Assembly: GCA_001516765.1 (NCBI GenBank)
Contig: LOCH01000042.1
Coordinates: 1 to 6,524, forward strand
Length of the DNA stretch: 6,524 bases
Source of the DNA: Vulcanisaeta sp. MG_3
GTDB lineage: Archaea; Thermoproteota; Thermoprotei; Thermoproteales; Thermocladiaceae
Reading direction: 5' to 3'
Shown: positions 1-6,333 of the stretch, piece by piece
How the letters are laid out: each line of letters starts with the position of its first letter
How positions within the stretch are numbered: the first letter of the stretch is position 1
Notes under the pieces: model-generated
Databases searched by the model: none
Told to the model about the DNA's origin: nothing
What the model saw: only the letters and a program-made list of their open reading frames with translations
Position numbers and translations under genes: made by a program

Positions 1-673
1 CAACAATACCGGCATTAACCGCAATCAGTAGCACTATAGCTACCGAAACCGCTATGTACGTGCTTAGGACCACGTTGTGTACTAAGTGCCTAGCCAAGGC
101 GCCTATTGGGTCGTTAATGTTCGTGGAAATCACGAATATGGAGTTCGTTAGAGAGGCTAGTAATGATAGAGCCAAGGCTATTGCCGTTGATAGTGATGAG
201 ACGCTAAATATAGCCCTCGGCACGGATACAGAGGGTGCCAATGCCTCACCTGTTGATTGGGCGATTACATCAATTCCAGTATAACCGTCTCTCAGGGAGT
301 AGGCTAGTCCACTCATTATGTTGTTAATTGATAGGTGTGTCGCTGTTATCACGGGTGTTTTCCCAGTTAGTAATGATAAATAACCTATGATTAGTAGTGT
401 GGATATACCGAGCAAATCGATTGTCAGTAGGGCTAGGTTAAATCTCGCCGAGGTCTTTATACCAAGTATATTCACAACCATTAATAATGCAATTATAATA
501 ATCGAGACTAGGGAATTAATGGGCCATGTGGATAGTAAGGGGATGAAACCGCCAAGGTAGTTTGTGGCACCCAACGCACCGTATGCAACCATTAATATTT
601 GATCAAAGCTCAATAACCAACCTGCTATGAATCCCATTGAGTCGCCCAACTCACGCCTAATATAATAATTGGT
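1..673 (-). pseudogene. APC-superfamily amino acid permease, 5'-truncated, and cut by window edge
   Basis: An open minus-strand frame of about 224 codons runs off the left edge. Its translation begins near NYYIRRELGDSMGFIAGW, which matches the stretch leading into helix 3 of APC transporters (Y-x-x-R-x-x-G-x-x-x-GF-x-x-GW). Further family-like signals are NILGIKTSARFN after the next helix and DGYTGIDVIAQ followed by SVPRAIF. About six hydrophobic segments are visible. Such proteins import amino acids or polyamines by proton or sodium coupling. Helices 1 and 2, which carry much of the substrate site, are absent: the frame has a TGA at 713-715, and no continuation is seen in another frame upstream, where the DUF4382 gene lies. 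A ten-codon start (MPVKTNVESS, ATG at 745) precedes that TGA in the same frame and could be a remnant of the old N-terminus. ATG at 637 has an AT-rich box about 27 bases upstream, so a shortened product could still be made. Family call fairly sure; non-function inferred. Confidence 0.72.
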
Positions 674-746
674 GATGCATTTCGTAAATTGGTTTCTTAG
701 TTTAATAATTATTCATGAACTTTCCACGTTGGTTTTCACGGGCATG

Positions 747-757
747 CCTTTTAAGGG
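747..757 (+). promoter_or_regulatory. TATA-like box of the DUF4382 gene
   Basis: CCTTTTAAGGG is centred about 28 bases upstream of ATG 781, the spacing expected for a leaderless archaeal transcript. This favours 781 as the start over the upstream TTG/GTG/ATG codons at 669-677, which have no comparable box. Confidence 0.5.
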
Positions 758-780
758 CTCTTTAGTTTGTGGTGCCTTGT

Positions 781-1328
781 ATGAAGGGGTGGGTGGTAGG
801 ACTAATAGTAGTAATAATATAGGAGTAGTAGCATACCTAGTACTTAGTCACGGCATAGTAATAACGCCAAGCGGCTCAAGTACTCAAAGTCAGGTATATG
901 TTTACTTAAGTGATAAGCCCGTTAAGGTGAACCACTTATATGTGACGATAAGTAAGGTGTTGTTCCATAAGGAGGGTGGTGGCAATACCACGTGGATCTC
1001 CTGCCCATTAACCAGCGAGACCTTTGACCTGGCGCAACTTATTAATACGAGCCAGTTAATGGCGCAGTGCACCTTACCCAATGGTACATACAACGTAATA
1101 CGCCTGGACGTGGTTAATGTACAGGCTGTTGTTAACGGACAAACCTATAATTGCACTTTACCGAGTGGTAAGTTTGAAGTACCGCTTGAGCCAAGCCCAA
1201 TAATCGTCAATGGCACCAGTTATGATATTAATGTGGACTTTGGCGCAGTAAATAGTGTTGTGATAGCAGGAAACGGTAAGTGTATCGTGATACCCGTAAT
1301 ACACGCCTCTGTTAAGAAGCACTCGTGA
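781..1328 (+). CDS. Secreted/membrane-anchored DUF4382-type protein, frameshifted in the signal peptide
   Basis: The body from about 880 to the TGA at 1326-1328 reads as a DUF4382-like beta-rich domain: VYVYLSDKP, ISKVLFHKEGGG, TFDLAQLIN, LPNGTYNVIRLDV, VVNGQTY, a DFGAVNSVVIAGNGK strand pair and a final VIPVIHAS. ATG 781 encodes MKGWVVGLIVVII, then meets TAG at 820. The domain lies in another frame, which from 819 continues IGVVAYLVLSHG. Joined by a net shift of -1 (one base missing) or +2, the two pieces make one clean hydrophobic signal or anchor of about 20 residues after MK. In the domain frame the open region reaches back to TTG 669 (219 codons), but that N-terminus looks unlike the family. 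The domain has four cysteines (two possible disulfides) and five N-x-S/T sequons, fitting a glycosylated surface protein. Function unknown. The break may be a sequencing error, a mutation or recoding. Confidence 0.62.
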
Positions 1329-1367
1329 TTCACAAATATTGAAGAGATCCTCATTAAAAATCCCTTT

Positions 1368-1424
1368 TTGCAACTCTATCATAAGGTTGCAATAAGGTTG
1401 CCGTTTGGTTGCACGTTGGTTTTT
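1368..1424. repeat. Tandem 11-bp GGTTGC repeats with an inverted copy
   Basis: ATAAGGTTGCA (1381-1391), ATAAGGTTGCC (1392-1402), GTTTGGTTGCA (1403-1413) and a weaker CGTTGGTTTTT (1414-1424) form about four 11-bp units, roughly one helical turn each. TTGCAAC at 1368-1374 is inverted relative to GTTGCAA at 1386-1392. They fill the 134-bp gap between the DUF4382 gene and the regulator at 1463. A further TATA-like CATTAAAAATCC lies at 1352-1363 and a T5 run, possibly a terminator for the upstream gene, at 1365-1369. Equal helical phasing next to a regulator gene suggests protein binding sites; this is inference. Confidence 0.45.
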
Positions 1425-1431
1425 ACGATAT

Positions 1432-1440
1432 GGTTAAAGG
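1432..1440 (+). promoter_or_regulatory. TATA-like box of the small winged-helix regulator
   Basis: GGTTAAAGG is centred about 27 bases before ATG 1463. This position supports the start MMPRKK at 1463 (or 1466) rather than TTG 1409 or ATG 1430. Confidence 0.4.
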
Positions 1441-1462
1441 CTGTTGCAGAGTTCATAGTTTG

Positions 1463-1768
1463 ATGATGCCTAGGAAAAAGCCCAGGTCTAGGGTTGAGAT
1501 ATACGCGGATATCATGTTGGCGATAGACAGGATGGGTACTTGTGATAGGTTAAGTAGGTTAGCCATGATGGTCGGGGTTCCCTACGACAGATTACTCCGT
1601 TACTTAAACGAAATGAAGAGGCTGGGCTTGGTTAGGTGGGAGCCATATCATGGGGTATACCTTACAAGTGATGGCATGGACTACATAATTAATGCCCAGG
1701 GTAATAGAGATAGGCTAGCCATCAACCTTGCCTCCCTTATTCAGGGTAGCGTTAGGACCAGCGCGTAG
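1463..1768 (+). CDS. Small winged-helix DNA-binding protein (HTH_45-like)
   Basis: A cytoplasmic protein of about 101 residues. The layout matches archaeal HTH_45/SSO10a-like winged helices: a basic N-terminus (MMPRKKPRSR), a first helix VEIYADIMLAIDRMG (11-25), a helix-turn-helix DRLSRLAMMVGVPYDRLLRYLNEMKRLGL (28-56), a wing WEPYHGVYLT (59-68) and a C-terminal helix from 69 on. The RSRVEIYADIM opening and the terminal LTSDGMDYI are typical of the family. The start was chosen from the TATA spacing; the frame is open back to TTG 1409. Its last 54 bases overlap the 3' end of the convergent regulator gene at 1715-2311. It probably binds DNA as a dimer; the repeats directly upstream are candidate autoregulatory sites. 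Target genes are unknown. Sure of the fold, unsure of the role. Confidence 0.72.
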   Translation: MMPRKKPRSRVEIYADIMLAIDRMGTCDRLSRLAMMVGVPYDRLLRYLNEMKRLGLVRWEPYHGVYLTSDGMDYIINAQGNRDRLAINLASLIQGSVRTSA

Positions 1769-2311
1769 GATCAAAATATTAGTTACACCAGCCCTCCTCC
1801 TCTCAATAACACCCTTCGCCTCAAGCCTCTTGACCAGCCTAGAGACTTGGTACTTACTTAATCCCAATTCACGACCAAGCTCTGCCTGCGTTATCATACC
1901 ACCCCTCTTGCGTATTACCGAGATCGCCGCCTTCTCCATGTTAGTTAATACTATGTTGCTGATGGCATCATAATCATTACCTGGAATAGCACTCAGCGGG
2001 CTATTACCATCGATTTGATGTCCACGTCTTATAATTGATGAGTATATGAGCACCGAAGCCATGGAAGAAAGCACTGCTGTCATTATAATACTCATCATTA
2101 CATCATAGGCGATTACAGGGTTCGTGAACGGTTGTATGGAGCCTATTACCTTGAGTATGCCGTCGGGGCCTACGGCGACTACCGGGATCTTTAAACTTAG
2201 GAATAGGGTGTCGTAGAGTTTTACTATTAGGTAGACCGTTAATGCAGCGAGGGTAAGCCCGACCCAGAACCTGTGATTCCTCATGGGATTGGTTAATCCC
2301 ATCGCTCGCAC
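1715..2311 (-). CDS. Membrane-anchored winged-helix transcriptional regulator
   Basis: The protein has 198 residues. Two hydrophobic helices (about 15-32 and 66-93) flank an external loop of some 30 residues. A charged linker follows, then a MarR-like winged helix at about 122-183: NMEKAAISVIRKRGG, then ITQAELGRELGLSKYQVSRLVKRLEAKGVIERRR, then the strand TNILIL. Both ends would lie in the cytoplasm. This layout is that of the predicted membrane-associated regulators grouped as COG2512, thought to couple a membrane or envelope signal to transcription; the signal is not known. GTG 2311 was chosen because a TATA-like box lies about 29 bases before it; ATG 2302 and ATG 2284 are alternatives. It diverges from cobQ across an 87-bp gap and converges on the small winged-helix gene with a 54-bp overlap. 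Regulation of cobQ or of the adjacent regulator is possible but not shown. Confidence 0.78.
   Translation of the reverse strand: MRAMGLTNPMRNHRFWVGLTLAALTVYLIVKLYDTLFLSLKIPVVAVGPDGILKVIGSIQPFTNPVIAYDVMMSIIMTAVLSSMASVLIYSSIIRRGHQIDGNSPLSAIPGNDYDAISNIVLTNMEKAAISVIRKRGGMITQAELGRELGLSKYQVSRLVKRLEAKGVIERRRAGVTNILILRAGPNATLNKGGKVDG
2283..2302. promoter_or_regulatory. Perfect 8-bp-arm palindrome at the 5' end of the membrane regulator gene
   Basis: ATGGGATT and AATCCCAT are exact inverted copies around a GGTT centre. The site lies 9-28 bases inside the regulator reading frame, and both arms carry candidate ATG starts on the minus strand (2302 and 2284). It could be a dimeric operator just downstream of the transcription start (autoregulation), or a hairpin at the start of the leaderless mRNA. 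The role is inferred. Confidence 0.45.
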
Positions 2312-2334
2312 CTAATGCTACTCTTATTGGGGGT

Positions 2335-2346
2335 CTTATTAACCTT
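2335..2346 (-). promoter_or_regulatory. TATA-like box of the membrane regulator
   Basis: On the minus strand this reads AAGGTTAATAAG, centred about 29 bases before GTG 2311. It supports that start and leaderless transcription, and lies about 33 bp from the cobQ box in the divergent gap. Confidence 0.45.
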
Positions 2347-2367
2347 CCCTCTTTTCTCCTATATTAT

Positions 2368-2378
2368 CCTTAAAAGAT
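2368..2378 (+). promoter_or_regulatory. TATA-like box of cobQ
   Basis: CCTTAAAAGAT is centred about 26 bases upstream of GTG 2399, the start that also puts the CobQ N-terminus in register with the family. Confidence 0.5.
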
Positions 2379-2398
2379 ATTATTGCTTAGTCGTATTG

Positions 2399-3878
2399 GT
2401 GAGTATCTACTTAGTATCAACGATGAGTGATTCGGGGAAGACCACGATAGTTGCTGCATTACTCAGATTGCTCAGGGGTAGGGGCTTACGTGTAACGCCA
2501 TTTAAGGCGCAAAACATGTCGTTAAACAGTTACCCAGCAATAGAGGGTGGGGAAATCGCCCTAGCCCAAGCAATGCAGGCATACATTGCCGGTTTATTAC
2601 CAAGCATATACCACAACCCAGTCCTGATAAAGCCCATGGATATGCACAGGGCGGAGTACGTGATTCTTGGGAAACCAAGAGCCCAGCTAACATTTGGTCA
2701 ATACCTCATGGATCAGGGATTTAGGGGATTTGTTGTTAAGGCCGTTAAGGGGAGCATTGAGAGGTTACGTAGGGATTTCGATGTTGTTGTTGGGAGGTGC
2801 TGGGTCAGCCTACGACAACTGCAATAGGGACATTGCAAACTTTAGACCTGCCGAGTGGCTTGGTGCGCGCGTCTTCGTGGTGCTCGATATTGATAGGGGT
2901 GGCTCATTCATACAGGGGCTTGGGTTGATGAAAGCCTTACCACCCAGGTGGAGGAGGCTCGTTAAGGGGTTCATTATTAATAAGTTTAGGGGCGACCCCA
3001 AACTCCTGGATGATGCTATCAAGTGGCTTGAGAGTAAGACGGGAAAGCCCGTGGTCGGCGTACTACCCTACCTAGAGGACCTGTGGTTATGGCCTGAGGA
3101 TTCCATGGACCTGAAGCCTATTGGTAATGGCCCACTGGACATTGCGTTGATCGCCTACCCCTACATATCGAACTTCAACGACATATACCCACTGATACTG
3201 GAGGATGATGTGACGGTTAGGATTGTGCGCAGCCCCCAGGAACTTGGTGAGCCTCACATGGTTATACTGCCCGGCTCCAAGAATGTGGTTGCCAGTGTTG
3301 AGTGGATGAGGAGGACGGGTATGGATAAGGCCTTAACCAAAATCAAAGGTTCAGTGGTATTGTTGGGCATATGCGGTGGTTTTCAAGCCCTCGGTAAAAT
3401 ACTCAGCGACCCACACGGGTTAGAGGCCGGTGTTCCAGGTACTTATAGGGGGCTTGGCTTCATAAACGTCAACACCGTGTATGGTATTGAAAAGGTGGTT
3501 TCGTTGTCGAGGGCGATTGGGTTGGTTGACGGGATTGAGAATATCGAGATTAGTGGTTACGAGATTCATAGGGGTATTCCCCAGTACGTTGGTGATAAGC
3601 CCCTAGTCATGATTAGGGAGAGGAACGGGAGGAGTGCTGAGCAGTTGGATGGTGTGTTTAGGGAGGATGACTTGGTGATTGGGATAACCCTGCATGACTC
3701 GTTGGGCGATCCAGCATTTAGGGAATTCGTGCTCAATATTGCCAGGGAGAATGCTGGTTTACCTAAACGTAGATCAGCCGGTTTATCAAGTATTGATTTA
3801 CTACTGAGGCAAATTGACAAGTTTGTCTCGGTAGTTAGGGACTCAATGGATATAGATTTCATGGTTAATATAGGTTAA
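2399..3878 (+). pseudogene. cobQ: Cobyric acid synthase (CobQ/CbiP), broken by a frameshift near 2792
   Basis: CobQ amidates side chains b, d, e and g of adenosylcobyrinic acid a,c-diamide, using glutamine and ATP, in cobalamin synthesis. From GTG 2399 the first frame gives an N-terminus with the ATP-binding loop STMSDSGKTT (7-16) and the CobQ hallmark FKAQNMSLNS (35-44), then NPVLIKP and RRDFDVVV (to codon 131, ending at 2791). The second frame takes over at 2793 with GGAGSAYDNCNRDIANF, LDIDRGGSF, KGFIINKFRGD and GVLPYLE. A type-3 glutamine amidotransferase domain follows, with nucleophile Cys in GICGGFQALG and His in GYEIHRG, to TAA 3876-3878. Joined, the product is about 492 residues, normal for the family. 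The shift is +1 or -2. The usual IEGAGS glutamate is missing at the break; a 2-base loss would restore family spacing. A hydrophobic stretch from 2315 precedes the true start. Identity is sure; whether the break is real is not. Confidence 0.9.
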
Positions 3879-3923
3879 TATGCCTATTATTCACCGTAGA
3901 ATTCTTGTTATCTTCTCAGTCGC

Positions 3924-3934
3924 ATTTAAAAATT
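3924..3934 (+). promoter_or_regulatory. TATA-like box of the asparagine synthetase gene
   Basis: ATTTAAAAATT is centred about 29 bases before ATG 3958. A GGAGG at 3950-3954 lies only three bases before the start, too close for a normal Shine-Dalgarno and probably at or before the mRNA 5' end. The 79-bp gap after cobQ shows nothing else clear. Confidence 0.55.
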
Positions 3935-3957
3935 ATTCTGACCGTCGTTGGAGGCAT

Positions 3958-5031
3958 ATGAGTAAGCGACCCGAGAGGGAAAAGCCCTACTTTCATCCAG
4001 CCGTGCTAGAATTCGAAAAGTTGGTGTCGGACCAGGGAAAGTACATGGAGTTCCTTAAGGAGTGGCTCGCTTACTCGTGGAGGTGGGCGAGGGATGAGAA
4101 GTATAAGCTTGTCTTTAGGGTGCAGGCGGCAATAATCGATGCCTTGCGTGAGTTTTTGAATTCCAGGGGCTTCACGGAGGTTCTTGCGCCAATAATAGGC
4201 CCAGTGACTGATCCGGGTATTAGGGGTGCCAAGCAGGCTACGGTGGATTTCTACGGTATGGAGTACAAGGTTATGTCAAGCGCCATACTATATAAGCAGT
4301 ACATGGCGGCATCACTGGGCAAGATATACTTCCTAAGTCCAAACATTAGGTTCGAGCCAAACGATAGTGCCTTTACAGGTAGACACCTCGTTGAGTTCTA
4401 TCAACTTGATCTTGAGGTTTATGGTGCCACATACAACGACGTTATAGACCTTGCTGAGGATATGGTAATATACGTCATTAAGCGTGTTGGGGAGGAATAC
4501 GGTAAGGAATTGGAAACGAAGCTCAATAGGCAACTACCAGATTTTAAGAAGCCGTTCATTAGGTATACCCATAAGGAGGCGGTGGAGCTTGTCAATGAGC
4601 TGGGGTGTAAGAATCCGCCAAATACAGAAATTAGATGGGAATGCGAGAAGCTACTCTCTGCATATCACGAGAACCCGTTCTTCATAATGGATTATCCAAA
4701 GGGTGCCAGAGGGTTCTATGACCGTGAGGACCCACAGAGACCTGGTATACTCAGGGATTTCGACATGCTCTACCCAGAGGGTTTTGGTGAGGCTATAAGT
4801 GGTGCTGAGCGTGAGTATGAGCCAGCCAGAGTGATAGCCAGGATGAGGGAGGGTGGTGAGGATCCCAATAAGTATAGGTGGTACCTAATGATGCTAAAGG
4901 AGTTCTACCCACTCCAAACTGCGGGTTTTGGTATTGGTGTTGAGAGACTAACTAGGTATGTGTGTGGTTTAAGGGCTGTTTGGGAGGCGAGGCCTTACCC
5001 GAAGATAGCCGGTATCGGACCTACACCATAA
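3958..5031 (+). CDS. asnA: Archaeal asparagine synthetase (AsnRS-like, class II synthetase fold)
   Basis: The protein has 357 residues. It is a class II aminoacyl-tRNA synthetase catalytic core without the N-terminal anticodon-binding OB domain, the mark of archaeal asparagine synthetase related to AsnRS. This enzyme makes asparagine from aspartate and ATP with an ammonia donor. Motif 2 is FLSPNIRFEPNDSAF followed by GRHLVEFYQLDLE (125-153). Motif 3 is GFGIGVERLTRY (323-334). Between them are FFIMDYPKGARGFY (241-254) and DFDMLYPEGFGEAISGAEREYE (267-288), lining the amino-acid and ATP pocket. The frame opens at 3880, but ATG 3958 has the TATA spacing and starts a polar N-terminus (MSKRPEREKPYFHP). 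The gene name follows the usual product name; the protein is closer to AsnRS than to the short bacterial AsnA. A tRNA-charging role is unlikely without the anticodon domain. An own promoter suggests independent expression from cobQ and metE. Confidence 0.88.
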   Translation: MSKRPEREKPYFHPAVLEFEKLVSDQGKYMEFLKEWLAYSWRWARDEKYKLVFRVQAAIIDALREFLNSRGFTEVLAPIIGPVTDPGIRGAKQATVDFYGMEYKVMSSAILYKQYMAASLGKIYFLSPNIRFEPNDSAFTGRHLVEFYQLDLEVYGATYNDVIDLAEDMVIYVIKRVGEEYGKELETKLNRQLPDFKKPFIRYTHKEAVELVNELGCKNPPNTEIRWECEKLLSAYHENPFFIMDYPKGARGFYDREDPQRPGILRDFDMLYPEGFGEAISGAEREYEPARVIARMREGGEDPNKYRWYLMMLKEFYPLQTAGFGIGVERLTRYVCGLRAVWEARPYPKIAGIGPTP

Positions 5032-5054
5032 TTAAACCTAACACCTGAGAAATA

Positions 5055-5063
5055 CTTTAAATT
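5055..5063 (+). promoter_or_regulatory. TATA-like box of metE
   Basis: CTTTAAATT is centred about 26-27 bases upstream of ATG 5085, within the 53-bp gap after the asparagine synthetase gene. This fits a leaderless metE transcript. Confidence 0.55.
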
Positions 5064-5084
5064 CAACCTGGCGTTTCGCGTATA

Positions 5085-6239
5085 ATGCCTGAGGAAATGT
5101 TCTTGACATCGGTTGTGGGCAGCTTTCCAAGGCCTAGGTGGTTGGTTGAAGCCTTTGATAGGTTCAATAAGGGCGAGATAAGTAAGGAGGAGTTGGATGA
5201 GTACCTGGACGATGCGGTTAAGTTGACGGTTAAGGAGGAGGAGTTGGTAAACTTAGACGTGATCACTGACGGCGAGCAGAGAAGAACAAGCTTTGTATCC
5301 TTCGTGGCGCAGAAAATACCTGGCTTCAAGCTGGTTTACGTCACAGACATAAATCCACAGGCCATGGAGGTAATGAGGCAACACAAGGCACAGCTCACCT
5401 ACTGGAGGGCGGTTGCTGTTGATAGAATTAGGGACTCTATAATAGCGTTAGATGAGTTCCAATTCACGAGGAGCGTCACAACGAAGAGGATCAAGGTCAC
5501 GCTACCAAGCCCATACCTAATAATGTGGGAGACCTGGGACCAGAGGTACTCCAAGGACGTCTATCCAAGGCCCGAAGATCTCGCCGAGGATTACGTGAAG
5601 GTGCTAAGGCAGGAAATAACTAGGTTAAGGGACGCTGGTGCTGACTTCATACAACTTGATGAGCCAATGCTAGGTGACCTAGTGGAAGCCGACCCAGACA
5701 AACCCGATAGATATAGGAAGGTTATTGAGTTAATACACGGCCAGAAGTACAGGGGTTTTAAGAACGAGTTAACCCTGGCCAGGGATTTAATAAACGAGAC
5801 CATCAAGGGAATAGGTGGCGTCAGGATTGGGATGCACATGGATAGGTGGCCAAACCCAGACTCGCCATACTACGGTGTTGGTTACGAAAGATTGGCGCCC
5901 GAGGTCATTGACATAAAGGTTAAGCAATACGTGCTAGAGTACTCAAGTCCAGCCAGCGGAGATCCGGCGAAGTTCGCCCAATTATTGCCCCAGGATAAGG
6001 AGTTGGGGCTTGGCGTAATAAATGTAAGAAATAAGGAGATTGAAGATCCGCAACAGGTAATTAAGAGAGTTGAATTAGTCGAGAAAATCCTCGACCCAGG
6101 TAGGATATGGCTAAACCCAGACTGCGGCTTCTCACCTGGCATGTACAGGAAGTTCGAGAGGAGGATAGCCTTCGCAAAGCTACGCTCAATGACCGAGGCG
6201 GCGAAGATACTGAGGCAGAAGTACCTAGGTAGGGCATAG
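5085..6239 (+). CDS. metE: Cobalamin-independent methionine synthase family protein (core MetE), variant zinc site
   Basis: The protein has 384 residues and corresponds only to the catalytic C-terminal barrel of bacterial/plant MetE, as in archaeal core MetE proteins. These methylate homocysteine to methionine; in archaea the methyl donor is often not methyltetrahydrofolate. Visible motifs are VVGSFPRP (10-17), TDGEQRR (61-67), DFIQLDEP (187-194), GMHMDRW (249-255), YVLEYSSP (282-289) and NPDCGF (345-350). By comparison with MetE the zinc ligands are His251, the residue at 253, Glu285 and Cys347. Position 253 is Asp, whereas MetE has Cys (H-x-C), so the metal site is unusual. ATG 5085 fits the TATA spacing and leaves a normal short N-terminus. 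The gene ends 36 bases before a candidate C/D box sRNA. Family assignment is strong; the exact substrate is open. Confidence 0.85.
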   Translation: MPEEMFLTSVVGSFPRPRWLVEAFDRFNKGEISKEELDEYLDDAVKLTVKEEELVNLDVITDGEQRRTSFVSFVAQKIPGFKLVYVTDINPQAMEVMRQHKAQLTYWRAVAVDRIRDSIIALDEFQFTRSVTTKRIKVTLPSPYLIMWETWDQRYSKDVYPRPEDLAEDYVKVLRQEITRLRDAGADFIQLDEPMLGDLVEADPDKPDRYRKVIELIHGQKYRGFKNELTLARDLINETIKGIGGVRIGMHMDRWPNPDSPYYGVGYERLAPEVIDIKVKQYVLEYSSPASGDPAKFAQLLPQDKELGLGVINVRNKEIEDPQQVIKRVELVEKILDPGRIWLNPDCGFSPGMYRKFERRIAFAKLRSMTEAAKILRQKYLGRA

Positions 6240-6247
6240 GGTAACTT

Positions 6248-6262
6248 GGTTAAAAATTAAGG
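6248..6262. other. AT-rich element between metE and the plus-strand sRNA
   Basis: GGTTAAAAATTAAGG can be read two ways. On the plus strand it resembles a TATA box whose start point would fall at about 6277-6281, at the C box of the plus sRNA, slightly late for it. On the minus strand it gives a T5 run, with TTTT just before it, which could terminate the minus-strand transcript. The sequence does not decide. Confidence 0.3.
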
Positions 6263-6267
6263 TAAAA

Positions 6268-6333
6268 CTAATTACGTGATGATTACGAATCGGGCTGATT
6301 AATGAGGAGCACCATCCTTACTGACTCAGTTAG
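6268..6333 (+). ncRNA. Candidate C/D box sRNA (2'-O-methylation guide)
   Basis: The boxes are C GTGATGA (6276-6282), 12-nt guide TTACGAATCGGG, D' CTGA (6295-6298), 3-nt spacer TTA, C' ATGAGGA (6302-6308, one mismatch to RUGAUGA), 12-nt guide GCACCATCCTTA, and D CTGA (6321-6324). Two 12-nt guides and a 3-nt spacer are the standard archaeal spacing. Flanks CTAATT (6268-6273) and AGTTAG (6328-6333) can form a six-pair terminal stem including one G-U, and G6276 can pair with C6325. By the fifth-nucleotide rule the guides would methylate the A in CCCGA-UUCGUAA and the second G in UAAGG-AUGGUGC; I could not identify these targets. Such RNAs act with L7Ae, Nop5 and fibrillarin on rRNA or tRNA. It may be processed from the metE 3' end. 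A 47-codon frame over it (6302-6445) looks fortuitous. Confidence 0.7.

Noticed and set aside
54..284. Plus-strand open frame of 76 codons
   Set aside because: It lies wholly antisense to the permease coding region, which has clear family signals on the minus strand.
669..780. N-terminal extension of the DUF4382 frame back to TTG 669
   Set aside because: The extension does not look like the family, and the TATA-like box and signal peptide point to 781.
902..1382. Two minus-strand frames (902-1093 and 1158-1382)
   Set aside because: They are antisense to the DUF4382 domain, resemble no family I recognise and have no promoter-like element in view.
1329..1462. CRISPR-like array in the repeat-bearing gap
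   Set aside because: The units are 11 bp, directly abutting, with no unique spacers; they are too short for CRISPR repeats.
2034..2040. C-box-like TTGATGA inside the membrane regulator gene
   Set aside because: No CTGA or second box pair lies at guide spacing downstream, so it cannot be called a C/D sRNA.
2315..2398. Hydrophobic N-terminal extension of cobQ suggesting a membrane segment
   Set aside because: It overlaps the divergent promoter region. CobQ is cytoplasmic, and GTG 2399 has the right TATA spacing and family-like N-terminus.
2783..2800. Programmed frameshifting in cobQ
   Set aside because: The shift needed is +1 or -2, not the usual -1. No slippery heptamer is apparent, and AGG is common, not rare, in this window. 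A mutation or sequencing error is simpler.
3880..3957. Extended start of the asparagine synthetase at 3880
   Set aside because: The added 26 residues cover the TATA-like element and do not resemble the family; ATG 3958 is better supported.
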